This document shows, piece after piece, positions 41,564 to 50,791 of a stretch of 64,000 bases of DNA. The notes under the pieces were generated by a model. It saw nothing but the letters and a program-made list of their open reading frames with translations, made no database searches and was not told the origin of the DNA. The DNA comes from Thermoleophilaceae bacterium. GTDB lineage: Bacteria; Actinomycetota; Thermoleophilia; Solirubrobacterales; Thermoleophilaceae. The position numbers were made by a program, and so were the translations under genes. The DNA lies in NCBI GenBank assembly GCA_030447905.1, contig JAUJNZ010000003.1, positions 126,479 through 190,478 of the forward strand, in the 5' to 3' direction. Every line of letters begins with the position of its first letter. Position 1 is the stretch's first letter.

Positions 41564-42019
41564 CTAGGGCGCCAACCTGGCGTAGGCGGCGTTCGCCCCG
41601 TCGACCGGCCCCCTGGTCCCCTCGGCGAGGGCCTCCACGCTGGCCCGCCAGAGCTCTTGCGCCCACTCCTGGCGGCCTTCGGCCACGGCCCGGGCGCACA
41701 GCGAGATCAGGTCGGCGAGCTCGGCGACCGCCTCGAGGTCGCCGCGGGCGGCGAGGCGGGCGAGGCCGAGCGCGTACAGGGCATCACCGCCGAGCAGGCG
41801 TAGGTCGGCGTCCATGCGCGTAAAGGCGCGCGGGCGGTCGTAGTGCATGAGCCAGCCCTCGTGGACGGCCTCGGCCACGAAGGCTCGATCGGGATCGTCC
41901 GCAAGGGCATCGAAGCAACCGGCCGGAAGCTCCGGGTCGGCGTGGGCACGCAGCGGAAGGTCGACGGTGGCCACGACCTCCGCGAGGGCGCCGCGCGCGG
42001 GTTCGGCGGAACGCGTCAC
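41564..42019 (-). CDS. Conserved protein of unknown function between hemL and qcrA
   Basis: 151 residues from GTG 42019, which overlaps the hemL stop by 4 bases. Helical, acidic: DLPLRAHADPELPAGCFDAL, DRPRAFTRMDADLRLLGGDA, LYALGLARLAARGDLEAVAE, ANAAYARL. I do not know its function. The conserved position and coupling in a haem/respiration operon suggest a small accessory role. Confidence 0.65.
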   Translation of the reverse strand: MTRSAEPARGALAEVVATVDLPLRAHADPELPAGCFDALADDPDRAFVAEAVHEGWLMHYDRPRAFTRMDADLRLLGGDALYALGLARLAARGDLEAVAELADLISLCARAVAEGRQEWAQELWRASVEALAEGTRGPVDGANAAYARLAP

Positions 42020-43299
42020 AGCGCCTCGAAGGCGGCGCCCGCCGCCGTAACCGTGCGCTCGATCGCCGCATCGTCGTGGGCCAGCGACGGAAACCACGCC
42101 TCGAACTGCGACGGCGGCGGATACACGCCGCGTGTCAGCAGCTCGCGGCAGAAGGTCGCGTGGGCCTCGAGATCGCAGGCGCGCGCCTCCTGGTAGCTCG
42201 TGATCGGCGCCTCCGAGAAAAAGACGGTCATCAAGCCGGTGACGTGGACGACCTGCACCGCCACGCCCGCCGCGGACGCCGCCTCGCGGAGGCCGGTCGC
42301 GAGCTGCGCGGTGATTCCCTCGAGCCGCTGGTAGGCGTCGCCGTCGAGCAACTCGAGCGTGCCCAGGCCCGCGGCGACGGCGAGTGGATTGCCCGACAGC
42401 GTCCCGGCCTGGTAGACCTCGCCCGCGGGGGCCACGTGCTCCATGAGATCGCGCCGGCCGGCGTAGGCGGCGGCCGGAAGCCCCCCGCCCATCACCTTGC
42501 CGAGCACGGTCAGGTCGGGAGTTACGCCCTCGCGCTCCTGGGCGCCCCCGCGCGCGACGCGAAAGCCCGTGATCACCTCGTCGAAGACGAGCAGGGCGCC
42601 GGACGCGTCGGCGGCTTCGCGCAGGAAGGCCAGGAACCCCTCGGCGGGGGGCACCAAGCCCATGTTCGCCGGGTAGGGCTCGCAGAGGATCGCCGCCGGA
42701 GCGCGCTCGGCCAGCGCGCGCTCGACCGCGGCGCGGTCGTTCCACGGAACGACGACAGTGTCGGCGGCCTGCGCGGCGGGGACGCCCGGGCTCGCCGGCA
42801 GCCCCTGGGTCGCCAGCCCGGATCCCGCCTCCGCGAGCAGCCCGTCGGCGTGGCCGTGGTAGGCACCCGCGAACTTGAGCACCCCGTCGCGCCCGGTCAC
42901 CGCCCGCGCCAGCCGCACGGCGCTCATCGCCGCCTCGGTCCCCGAAGAGGTCATGCGGACCATGTTGGCGCCCGGTACCCGCTCGATGACCTCGGCCGCC
43001 AGCTCGACCTCCCCTTCGGTCGGCGCCCCGTAGCTCGTCCCGCGGGCAGCGGCCTCGGTTACGGCGGCGACGACATGCGGATGCGCGTGGCCGGCGATCA
43101 GCGGGCCCCAGGAGCCCACCCAATCGACATAGCGGTTGCCGTCCACGTCGACTAGCTCGCACCCCTCGCCGCGCGACACGAAGATCGGATCCCGCCCGAT
43201 CGACCTCATGGCGCGCACCGGCGAGTTCACGCCCCCGGGGAGCAACCGTACGGCCCGCTCGTACAGGCCGGCCGAGCGAGGCGCGGCTTCGAGCGTCAC
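42016..43299 (-). CDS. hemL: Glutamate-1-semialdehyde 2,1-aminomutase
   Basis: 427 residues from GTG 43299: GGVNSPVRAMRSIGRDPIFV, YVDWVGSWGPLIAGHAHPHV, TSSGTEAAMSAVRLARAVTG, FDEVITGFRV, and LTVLGKVMGGGLPAAAYAGR with the PLP lysine. It makes 5-aminolevulinate in the C5 tetrapyrrole pathway. In the same operon as hemB. Confidence 0.96.
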   Translation of the reverse strand: MTLEAAPRSAGLYERAVRLLPGGVNSPVRAMRSIGRDPIFVSRGEGCELVDVDGNRYVDWVGSWGPLIAGHAHPHVVAAVTEAAARGTSYGAPTEGEVELAAEVIERVPGANMVRMTSSGTEAAMSAVRLARAVTGRDGVLKFAGAYHGHADGLLAEAGSGLATQGLPASPGVPAAQAADTVVVPWNDRAAVERALAERAPAAILCEPYPANMGLVPPAEGFLAFLREAADASGALLVFDEVITGFRVARGGAQEREGVTPDLTVLGKVMGGGLPAAAYAGRRDLMEHVAPAGEVYQAGTLSGNPLAVAAGLGTLELLDGDAYQRLEGITAQLATGLREAASAAGVAVQVVHVTGLMTVFFSEAPITSYQEARACDLEAHATFCRELLTRGVYPPPSQFEAWFPSLAHDDAAIERTVTAAGAAFEAL

Positions 43300-43414
43300 C
43301 GTGCGCCGCCTACTGTGGAAGCCGTCCCGAGCGATGTCGCTGTCGAGGGGCTGTCTGAGCGAGCGAAGCGAGCGCACCCGAGAGAGCCATCTCGCTCGGG
43401 GCGGCACCGCACCG

Positions 43415-44494
43415 TCAGGAGTGCTCCCGTTCCCAGCGCTCGAAGTCGCCGGTGAAGTAGAGCATGCGGATCTTCTTGAACTCCGTCGACGAGTAGAGGG
43501 TCGCGCGCCCGTCGATCCCCGTGTCCTCCGCGATGGCGTCGAGGATGGCGTCGCACTCCTCCTTGGAGCGTCCGTGGGCCATGGTGAACACCGAGTACGG
43601 CCAGTCGGCGTAGGTCGGGCGTTGGTAGCAGTGCGAGATGCCGCGGAAGGAGGCCATGCGGGGTCCCAGCTCCAGCACCCGCTCCTCCGGCACCTCCCAG
43701 ACCCCCATGCCGTTGGCGGAGAACCCGGCCCGGCGGTGGAAGAGGATCGCCGCTACGCGCCGCAGCGCCCCGCGCTCGCGCATCGAGGCGAGGTGGTCGA
43801 GCAAGCGGCTCTGGTCGATGCCGATCGCCGCGGCGGTGGGGGCATAGGGCTCGGGGACGACCGGCATGTCGCCCTGGAGGTTGCGGATCACGGCGAGATC
43901 GAGCTCCGACAGCTCGATCGCCTCCGGCTCGCGGTAGTCCTCGACGCCGCTCGCCGCCTTGGCGAGCGCCTCGGTATCTCCCTCCATCTCGAGGTCCATG
44001 CGGATCTTGAACAGCCGCAGGGTGGGAAGCTGGCGCATCGAGGCCGCACCGGCCTCGGCGGCGAGAACCTCGAGCGTGCCGTCGAGGCCGAGCTGCGACT
44101 CTGGCTCGACGGCGATCGTGAACCACACGTTGAAGTCGTGGTTGCGCAGGTAGTTGTGGGTCACGCCGGGATGGGCGTTGATCGCCTTGGCCGCTCGCCA
44201 GGGGTGGTCTGGATCGACCCGGGCAGCCACGAGCATCGACCTGTACCCGAGCACGCGCGTGTCGAAGATCGGCGTGACCTGGCGGATGATGCGCTCGTCG
44301 AGCAGGCGCTGGGTGCGGCGCAGGACCTCGTCCTCGGTGACCTCGGCGAGCTCGCCGACGCGGGCGAACGGGCGCGGTTCGAGGGGAAAGCTTCCCTGCA
44401 GCAGGTTGAGGAGCCGCTTGTCCAGCTCGTCGAGGGGCACGGCGGCGCCGTGCGCCCGGGACCGCAGCTTGGGCGTGGCGGCTAGCTGAGCCAC
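43415..44494 (-). CDS. Siroheme decarboxylase-like AsnC-family fusion (AhbA-AhbB type)
   Basis: 359 residues built from two AsnC/Lrp-like halves. Each has a winged HTH (LDELDKRLLNLLQGSFPLEP and LSELDLAVIRNLQGDMPVVP) and an alpha-beta domain: VTHNYLRNHDFNVWFTIAVE and ISHCYQRPTYADWPYSVFTM. The 'H.Y.R...(F/Y)N.W(F/P)' pattern is that of siroheme decarboxylases AhbA/AhbB and NirDLGH rather than amino-acid-sensing Lrp. It lies between hemB and hemL and overlaps hemB by 13 bases. The likely job is decarboxylation of siroheme to didecarboxysiroheme, or a haem-linked regulator derived from it. Confidence 0.75.
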   Translation of the reverse strand: MAQLAATPKLRSRAHGAAVPLDELDKRLLNLLQGSFPLEPRPFARVGELAEVTEDEVLRRTQRLLDERIIRQVTPIFDTRVLGYRSMLVAARVDPDHPWRAAKAINAHPGVTHNYLRNHDFNVWFTIAVEPESQLGLDGTLEVLAAEAGAASMRQLPTLRLFKIRMDLEMEGDTEALAKAASGVEDYREPEAIELSELDLAVIRNLQGDMPVVPEPYAPTAAAIGIDQSRLLDHLASMRERGALRRVAAILFHRRAGFSANGMGVWEVPEERVLELGPRMASFRGISHCYQRPTYADWPYSVFTMAHGRSKEECDAILDAIAEDTGIDGRATLYSSTEFKKIRMLYFTGDFERWEREHS

Positions 44495-45456
44495 TCGGCG
44501 ACCTCACTGGCGTGGTAGGTGACGACCACGTCGGCGCCCGCGCGCCGGAGGCCGGTCAGGGCCTCTAGCACCGCGGCGCGCTCGTCGAGCAGGCCAGCGG
44601 CGGCGGCGGCCTTGACCATGGCGTACTCGCCGCTCACGTTGTAGGCGGCAACCGGAACGCGCGTCGCCTCCTTGACCCGCCGGATGACGTCGAGGTAGGG
44701 AAGGCCGGGCTTGACCATGACCATGTCGGCGCCCTCGTCGACGTCGAGCAGCGCCTCGCGCACGGCCTCGTCGGCGTTGGCGGGATCCAGCTGGTAGGAG
44801 CGGCGGTCGCCGAACGCCGGCGCAGAGCCGGCGGCCTCGCGGAAGGGACCGTAGAAGGCCGAGGCGAACTTCGCCGCGTACGAGACGATCGGCGTGGCGG
44901 GGTGGCCCTCGGCGTCGAGCTGGGACCGTAGCGCGGCAACGCGGCCGTCCATCATGTCGCTCGGCGCCACCGCGTCGGCCCCCGCTTCGGCGTGCGATAT
45001 GGCGGTCTTGGCGAGCAGCTCGAGCGTCACGTCGTTATCGACCTCGCCGTCGGCACGAACAACGCCGCAGTGACCGTGCGAGGTATAGCCGCACAGGCAC
45101 ACGTCGGTGATCACCACCAGCTCGGGGACGGCATCCTTGATCGCGCGCGTCGCCAGCTGGACGACGCCCTCATCGTCGTGGGCGCCGGAGGCCTGCTCGT
45201 CCTTGACGGCGGGAACGCCGAAGAGCAGCACGGCGGGCACTCCGGCGGCGTGAGCGGTGCGGGCCTCCTCGACGGCGAGCGCGATCGAGTGGCGAGCCAC
45301 CCCCGGCATGGCGTCGATCGGAGTGCGCTCCTCGGTGCCGAGCTGCACGAACAGAGGTAGCACCAGGTGCGAGGGCGAGAGCTCGGTCTCGCGCACGAGC
45401 CCGCGCAGGGCGCCCGTGCGACGAAGACGGCGAAGGCGCGTGGCGGGAAAGCCCAT
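44482..45456 (-). CDS. hemB: Porphobilinogen synthase (delta-aminolevulinate dehydratase)
   Basis: 324 residues from ATG 45456: LSPSHLVLPLFVQLGTEERT, the zinc-binding VITDVCLCGYTSHGHCGVVR, VAPSDMMDGRVAALRSQLD, SYAAKFASAFYGPFREA with a Schiff-base lysine, and DMVMVKPGLPYLDVIRRVKE with the second. The three-cysteine motif marks it as a zinc enzyme. First gene of the haem/menaquinone/qcr operon. Confidence 0.96.
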   Translation of the reverse strand: MGFPATRLRRLRRTGALRGLVRETELSPSHLVLPLFVQLGTEERTPIDAMPGVARHSIALAVEEARTAHAAGVPAVLLFGVPAVKDEQASGAHDDEGVVQLATRAIKDAVPELVVITDVCLCGYTSHGHCGVVRADGEVDNDVTLELLAKTAISHAEAGADAVAPSDMMDGRVAALRSQLDAEGHPATPIVSYAAKFASAFYGPFREAAGSAPAFGDRRSYQLDPANADEAVREALLDVDEGADMVMVKPGLPYLDVIRRVKEATRVPVAAYNVSGEYAMVKAAAAAGLLDERAAVLEALTGLRRAGADVVVTYHASEVAEWLS

Positions 45457-45569
45457 CGCGGCGAAGTCTAGTTGCGCGCGCCGGCTTGGCCGATTCGACC
45501 GCGCCAATCGCTCGCACACTACCGGGCAATTTTGCCACGAACTCGGCGTCGCGTTACTCTCCGCGGGCG

Positions 45570-45812
45570 ATGGTCTTCGGCCCTCTCCTCATTGGTTTGC
45601 TGGGGCTCCTGTTCGGCTCGATAGCCCGCAGGGGCGCCTGGCTCGCCGTCCTGTTCCCGGTCTTCTTCGGAGTGCTCGACGTCTTCGTCGAGGGCCCCGA
45701 TGCCGAGCTAATGACGCTGGTCGTCGTAAGCATCGTGCTCTCGGCCGCGGGAGTGCTGGTCGGGCAAGTGCTCGTGCGCCCACGCTTGGACAAGGAGAAG
45801 CAGCGGGCGTAG
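45570..45812 (+). CDS. Small membrane protein, unknown function
   Basis: 80 residues from ATG 45570 with three hydrophobic segments (MVFGPLLIGLLGLLFGSIA, GAWLAVLFPVFFGVLDVFV, LVVVSIVLSAAGVLVGQVLV) and a basic tail. Divergent from hemB, with a 113-base gap. I do not recognise it. Confidence 0.6.
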   Translation: MVFGPLLIGLLGLLFGSIARRGAWLAVLFPVFFGVLDVFVEGPDAELMTLVVVSIVLSAAGVLVGQVLVRPRLDKEKQRA

Positions 45813-45822
45813 GCGTTTCGGC

Positions 45823-47163
45823 CTAGCCGAACCGTCGCAGCCCGAGCCGCGCCGCCGCCCCGAACGCCAGCGTCAGGACGAGCAGGTGGGCGAGCGGGAG
45901 GAGCATCCCGCCCGAGCCGTCGAGCGCGGCGCCGAGGGCGGTGAGCGCGGGGTCGAAGGGAAACAGCGCGGAGACCACGCGCGTCGCGTCGTAGACCGCG
46001 CCGCTGACCGTTCCCGAGGGCACAAGCGCCACGAAGGCCACCGGCAGCGAGATCATGAAGGCGAGCAGCGAGGCCGCGCGCACCTCGCGAGCGAGCGCGC
46101 CGATCGCCGCACCCATCGCGGCGAACCCGAGCGCGCCGGCCGCGGCCGCGGCTACCCAGAGCGGTGCCCGGCTCCACTCGAGCCCGACGAAGAGCGCCAG
46201 TCCGGCGAGCATGACGAGCGCGACGACCAGCGAGCATAGGGCGGCGAGGCCGATCTTCTCGCCGAGCAGCGCGGTGCGCGAGACCAGTCCGCGCACTAGC
46301 CGGCGGAAGGCGTTCTCCTCGCGCTCGAGCGCGAGCGTGCCGGCGGCGAGCAGCAGGGTGACGAACATCAGCGAGACCGTCACCGCGAGCGCGACCGCGA
46401 AGGAAGACAGCGCCGTGGCGCCCGCGCCGTCGACCACTCGAGCGTCGACCCGGATCGGCTCTGCCACCGATCCGAGCACCTCGTCGGAGAGGTCGAGGTT
46501 CTCGCGCGCGAAGCGCGCGAAGTCGACCACCTGCTGGATCTGGCCGCGGACCGGTGAGCTCGGCGGCAGGGACGCCCGTGCCTGCGCCAGGATGCGCTCG
46601 GCCGGTCCGAGGCCGAGCACCGCGAAGTCGCGGCCGAGAAGGGAGAAGTTCCCGCCGGAGACGAGGAGGTCGAGCTCGCCGAGCGCGACGCCGGTGAACT
46701 TGCGGCCGAGCGCGGCATTGGCGTCCTGGACCTGAGACTTGATCGTGTCCCGCACGAGCTGGGCCTTGACCGGGTCCTCGGCGTTGTAGAGGACCTCGAC
46801 GGTCGCCGGCTCGAGGCCGCTCTGGAGCTTGGAGGTGATGTCCGAGGGCACGATCAGCGCGCCGAGCACGTCGCCGTCCCGCACGAGCTCGCGCGCCTCC
46901 TCACGGCTCCCCACGCGCACCGGGTCGACGGCGTCGTACAGCTGCTGCGAGTAGCGCGAGGTGTCGACCTCCTCGCCCCCCAAGCTGATGACCTCGCCGC
47001 CCTCGGGCACCTGGTTGAGGATGGCCACGCGCGGCTTCTCGGGCCCGCGGGAGAGAGCCAGGCCGATCAGCACGGCGACCACGATCGGGTAAACCACGAG
47101 CAGCGCGACGAGCAGAGGCGAGCGTCGCAGGATTTGGAGGTCCTTCAGGAGCAGCCAGCGCAC
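45823..47163 (-). CDS. ABC-2 family transporter permease
   Basis: 446 residues. One N-terminal helix (LLVALLVVYPIVVAVLIGLA) is followed by a large extracytoplasmic domain of about 200 residues and then five helices (SFAVALAVTVSLMFVTLLLA, LVVALVMLAGLALFVGLEWS and others). LALEREENAFRRLVRGLVSR is the typical ABC-2 coupling loop. It pairs with the ATPase encoded just upstream; export substrate unknown. Confidence 0.85.
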   Translation of the reverse strand: MRWLLLKDLQILRRSPLLVALLVVYPIVVAVLIGLALSRGPEKPRVAILNQVPEGGEVISLGGEEVDTSRYSQQLYDAVDPVRVGSREEARELVRDGDVLGALIVPSDITSKLQSGLEPATVEVLYNAEDPVKAQLVRDTIKSQVQDANAALGRKFTGVALGELDLLVSGGNFSLLGRDFAVLGLGPAERILAQARASLPPSSPVRGQIQQVVDFARFARENLDLSDEVLGSVAEPIRVDARVVDGAGATALSSFAVALAVTVSLMFVTLLLAAGTLALEREENAFRRLVRGLVSRTALLGEKIGLAALCSLVVALVMLAGLALFVGLEWSRAPLWVAAAAAGALGFAAMGAAIGALAREVRAASLLAFMISLPVAFVALVPSGTVSGAVYDATRVVSALFPFDPALTALGAALDGSGGMLLPLAHLLVLTLAFGAAARLGLRRFG

Positions 47164-47196
47164 GGCGGACGTGCCTCAGGTGGTGGATCCACCATC

Positions 47197-47970
47197 TCAG
47201 TGTCCGCGCCGGCGCAGGAACTCCACGAACGCCGCCTCGAAGCCGAGGCCGCTCGCGCCTACGGTCTCCTCGAGGTCCCGCGGCGAACCGCTGTAGACAG
47301 CCTCCCCGTCCGCCAGCACGAGGACCCGATGGGCGTGGCGCTCGGCCTCCTGCACCTGGTGGGTCGAATAGACGATCGCCGTGCCCGCGTCGACCAGGCC
47401 GCGCAAAAATTCCCACAACCGCTCGCGCTGGCGGGGATCGAGTGCCGTCGAGGGTTCGTCGAGCAGCAGCACCTCGGGGTCGGAGAGCAGGCCGATGGCC
47501 ACGTTGACGCGCTGGCGGTTGCCGCCCGAAAGCGTCTCGACGCGGTCACTGGCGCGCTCGGCGAGGCCGGACTGCGCCAGCATGCGGTCGACCGCCCCGG
47601 CGACGTCGTCGCAGCGCTCGAGGCGGGCGAAGAGGCGCAGGTTCTCCGCCACGGTGAGGCGCCCGTAGAGAGCCGGCTGCTGCGGCACCCAGCCGATCTC
47701 CGCCGCCGGACGGCTGACCGTACCCGCGTCGGCGCGTGCCTCTCCCGCGAGGATGGAGAGGAGCGTGGTCTTGCCCGCCCCGTTCGGGCCGACTATGGCC
47801 ACGAGCTCACCGCGGTGGGTGGCGAGCGAGACCTCCCGCAGAGCCGCGCGCGTCCCGAAGCGCTTCGACAGGCCGATCGCCTCCAGCACCGGCGGTGGCG
47901 CAGAGCGCTCGGCCCCGCCCTCGACCGCGGCGGTCCCGGGCGTGGCGGGCGTCTGGATCATCCCGCGCAA
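47197..47970 (-). CDS. ABC transporter ATP-binding protein
   Basis: 257 residues. Walker A GPNGAGKTT, Q-loop VPQQPALYG, signature LSGGNRQRV, Walker B VLLLDEPSTALD, and the H-loop in YSTHQVQEAE. The start could be ATG 47970 or 47961. It belongs to the drug/Na/heme-exporter-like ABC-2 group and drives the permease 33 bases downstream. Confidence 0.92.
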   Translation of the reverse strand: MRGMIQTPATPGTAAVEGGAERSAPPPVLEAIGLSKRFGTRAALREVSLATHRGELVAIVGPNGAGKTTLLSILAGEARADAGTVSRPAAEIGWVPQQPALYGRLTVAENLRLFARLERCDDVAGAVDRMLAQSGLAERASDRVETLSGGNRQRVNVAIGLLSDPEVLLLDEPSTALDPRQRERLWEFLRGLVDAGTAIVYSTHQVQEAERHAHRVLVLADGEAVYSGSPRDLEETVGASGLGFEAAFVEFLRRRGH

Positions 47971-47996
47971 CGGTAGAGGAGTGCGAACATGAGCAG

Positions 47997-48788
47997 GTGC
48001 GCATCCTCTTCGTCGGCGACGTCGTGGGCGCGCCCGGTCGCCGGGCGCTCGAGTCGCTCCTGCCCAGCCTGCGCGAGCGCTACGAGCCCGACTTCGTGGT
48101 CGCCAACGGCGAGAACGTCGCCGGCGGGGTGGGCATCACCGAGAAGACCGCCGGCCAGATCTACCGCGCCGGCGTCGACGCGATCACGCTCGGAAACCAC
48201 GTCTGGAAGCACTCCGAGGTCTACGAGTACCTCGACCGCGAGCCTCGCATAGTGCGCCCGGCGAACTACCCGAAGGGCAATCCCGGCCGGGGCGCCATGG
48301 TGATCGAGAGCGACGGCGGCTCGAAGCTCGGGATCATCAACCTGTCCGGTCAGGTATTCCTCGAAGCGTCGCGCTCGCCCTTCTCCGAGGTCGACGCCGC
48401 ACTCGCCGAGCTCCGCGGTGACGCCGTCCACGTGCTCGTCGACTTCCACGCCGAGGCCACGAGCGAGAAGGTCGCCATGGGATGGCACCTCGACGGCCGG
48501 GTGACCGCGTGCGTCGGCACCCACACCCACATCCCCACGGCGGACGCCAAGGTTCTTCCCGGGGGAACCGCATACATCACCGACGTCGGGATGACAGGGC
48601 CCCACGGGGGGGTGATCGGCTCCAGACGCGAGCCCACCGTGCGGCGCTTCGTAACCCAGATGCCCGTGAAGCTCGGGACCTCCGACGAAGATCCGTGGCT
48701 CAACGCGGTGTTGGTCGAGGCCGCCGACGACGGGCGGGCGCAGTCGATCGAGCAGCTGCTCGTGCCGGCGGATCGAGAGCCGGCCTAG
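47997..48788 (+). CDS. YmdB-like metallophosphoesterase (cyclic nucleotide phosphodiesterase family)
   Basis: 263 residues from GTG 47997: VRILFVGDVVGAPGRRALES, FVVANGENVAGGVGITEKTA, ITLGNHVWKHSEVYEYLD, VLVDFHAEATSEKVAMGW, GTHTHIPTADAKVLPGGTAY. Aspartate, Asn-His and paired-histidine metal ligands are all present. Bacillus YmdB hydrolyses 2',3'-cyclic nucleotides and affects motility and biofilm choices; the same is inferred here. The frame is open upstream, but homology begins at this GTG. Confidence 0.9.
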   Translation: MRILFVGDVVGAPGRRALESLLPSLRERYEPDFVVANGENVAGGVGITEKTAGQIYRAGVDAITLGNHVWKHSEVYEYLDREPRIVRPANYPKGNPGRGAMVIESDGGSKLGIINLSGQVFLEASRSPFSEVDAALAELRGDAVHVLVDFHAEATSEKVAMGWHLDGRVTACVGTHTHIPTADAKVLPGGTAYITDVGMTGPHGGVIGSRREPTVRRFVTQMPVKLGTSDEDPWLNAVLVEAADDGRAQSIEQLLVPADREPA

Positions 48789-49270
48789 GCCGGCGGCCTG
48801 CCGATCGCGAAGCTCCACATCTTGTTGCCGACGAAGTTGAGTGGAGTGGCCGCGGCCACCGACACGGCCTGGGCGACCACCTCGGGCACCCCGGCGGACG
48901 CCACGAGCACGTGCAGGAGCGTGGCCTGCACGCCAAACGCCGCCACGCTGACCGCGAAGAAGCGAGGGGCCTGGAAGCGCGCCCGCTCGGCCCGAGCGGC
49001 GAACGTCCAATTCCGGTTCCACCAGAAGTTGTTGGTCACCGCGCAGGCGAAGGCGGCCGTCGCTGCGAGAAGGTGATGGAGGCCGAACGCGGAGACCACG
49101 GCCGCGAACACCCCGAGGTTGATCACGTAGCCCGAGGCGCCCACGAGGCTGAACTTCACGAGCTGGAGCCAGTTGTGGCGGTACCGCATCCCCTGGCTCA
49201 CACGCAGGTGCGCGGGCGGGGTCGTCCTCACCGCACGAGGCGGTAGCGCGAACGTCTCCTCGGTCGGCAT
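48785..49270 (-). CDS. GtrA-family membrane protein
   Basis: 161 residues with four helices: LVKFSLVGASGYVINLGVFA, AFACAVTNNFWWNRNWTF, FFAVSVAAFGVQATLLHVLV, VSVAAATPLNFVGNKMWSF. The NFxxNRxWTF and NFxxxKxWxF pairs are family hallmarks. GtrA proteins help move lipid-linked sugars or take part in glycan modification. Lies 9 bases after the phosphatase-like gene. Confidence 0.9.
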   Translation of the reverse strand: MPTEETFALPPRAVRTTPPAHLRVSQGMRYRHNWLQLVKFSLVGASGYVINLGVFAAVVSAFGLHHLLAATAAFACAVTNNFWWNRNWTFAARAERARFQAPRFFAVSVAAFGVQATLLHVLVASAGVPEVVAQAVSVAAATPLNFVGNKMWSFAIGRPPA

Positions 49271-49279
49271 CGGCGCAGG

Positions 49280-50791
49280 CTAGCCGACCTCGTCGATCGC
49301 GCCATGGTCTGCGACCCCGAAGTGCTCGAGGGCGAGCGGCAAAACGTCCTCGATCGACCACTGCTCGTGCTCGGGCGGGCGGGCGCCCTCGAGGCCACAG
49401 GCGAGGATCACTCCGAGCGAGTCGTGGCGGTGCAGGGACCCGTGGCTTCCGCCCCCGATGTGGTCCGAGCCGCCCCAGTCGGCGAACTCGTAGCCCGGCG
49501 CTGCCGAAACCAGCACGTCGCCGGAGTTAGGGCAGGAGAGCGCGGTCCACAGGCGTCGCAGCGCGTCCGGGTACATGCGGCTTCGGACGCGGCCGTCCTC
49601 GACGGCGAGGCCGAGCACGCCGAGGTCGCCCTCGACGCTCCAGCGCCAGCCGCGAGGACCGGCCAGCTCGCCGCCCGAGGAGAAGCGCAGCTCCCCCTGG
49701 GCGCTCTGGACCACCGCCTCCGATCGATCCTCAGCCCAGCGGGCGCACAGGTCTACCCCGTCGACCCCCCGCGCGCGGTCGGCCAGGCGCGTCGCCGCCT
49801 CGCCCCTTCGCTCATGATCGAGCACGTAGATCCCTGCGAAGCGCCCGACCGGGCAGACCGCGACGTCGGCGGCGGCCGGGTCGGCGTCGGTCGGCGCTAG
49901 CACGTGCAGGTCGCCGAAGGCGGAGCTCAGGCTGACCCGGTCCTCGACGGCGGTCTGCGAGTGGTCGGACATGACGATCACCGCGTGGTCCTCGAGAAAG
50001 GCGTCGATTCCCCCCGCGACGTGCATGATTCGCTCGAGCGCGTGGTCGGCCGAGGCGATCGACGTCACTTGGGCGTAGGGGCCGCGCCGGTGGGAGTGGG
50101 TGTCGTTGTCGGGCAGCGAGAAGAGCAGGAAGTCGAAGAGGTCTTCCTCGACGAGGTGGGCGCCGACGCAGCCGGTGTGCTGGTCGCGCTGGCCGGGCAT
50201 CCCGAGGGTCGAGGTGCAGCCGGTCTCGCGCGAGGCGAAGAGGTCGGCGTAGAAGAGCTCGCCCGGGCCCCAGGTGCCGTAGGTGAACTGGGCCGCGCGA
50301 GCGATCCGCGGGTACATGCCCTCGACGGCGGGTGCATGGCGCGTGCGACCGCGATAGATCAGGTAGGTCGTTCCCGCCGTGCGCATGCCCGCATCGTCGA
50401 GGTGCTCGAAGACCGTCTTGCGCTCGCGCGTGAGGTGGGCGAGGTTGAGGTTGTAGACGGTGTCGATCAAGGAGCGGCGGACCCCGTGCGCCTGCGTGGC
50501 CGCGAACGAGGAGCCGTACTCGACGTAGCGCTCCTCGCCGCGATGGAACCAGTTGGTAGCCGGCACCTCATGCACGTCCACGGAAAGGCCCGTGGCGATC
50601 GAGGCCGCGCAGACCGGGGTGAGCGAGGGAAAGGCGGCGACGCTGTCGCGCACGTACAGGCCGCGGTCGCGGAGCGCGGCGAGCGCCGGAGCGCGGCCCT
50701 CGGAGATCGCCCGGTCGAGCATCTCGGGCTTGAGCGCGTCGATGACCCCGAGGACGAGCTTCTTCGGGGGGCGGCCGGCTCCCTCGCTCAC
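49280..50791 (-). CDS. Alkaline phosphatase-superfamily phosphodiesterase
   Basis: 503 residues from GTG 50791. Type I phosphodiesterase/nucleotide pyrophosphatase fold: KLVLGVIDALKPEMLDRAIS with the first metal aspartate, AAFPSLTPVCAASIATG with the nucleophile threonine, LPDNDTHSHRRGP, IVMSDHSQTAVEDRV, and GSDHIGGGSHGSLHRHDSLG with the last metal histidines. No signal peptide, so probably cytoplasmic. Its start overlaps the DUF4126 gene, and GtrA follows, hinting at a role in phospholipid or glycan-lipid turnover. Substrate unknown. Confidence 0.85.
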   Translation of the reverse strand: MSEGAGRPPKKLVLGVIDALKPEMLDRAISEGRAPALAALRDRGLYVRDSVAAFPSLTPVCAASIATGLSVDVHEVPATNWFHRGEERYVEYGSSFAATQAHGVRRSLIDTVYNLNLAHLTRERKTVFEHLDDAGMRTAGTTYLIYRGRTRHAPAVEGMYPRIARAAQFTYGTWGPGELFYADLFASRETGCTSTLGMPGQRDQHTGCVGAHLVEEDLFDFLLFSLPDNDTHSHRRGPYAQVTSIASADHALERIMHVAGGIDAFLEDHAVIVMSDHSQTAVEDRVSLSSAFGDLHVLAPTDADPAAADVAVCPVGRFAGIYVLDHERRGEAATRLADRARGVDGVDLCARWAEDRSEAVVQSAQGELRFSSGGELAGPRGWRWSVEGDLGVLGLAVEDGRVRSRMYPDALRRLWTALSCPNSGDVLVSAAPGYEFADWGGSDHIGGGSHGSLHRHDSLGVILACGLEGARPPEHEQWSIEDVLPLALEHFGVADHGAIDEVG

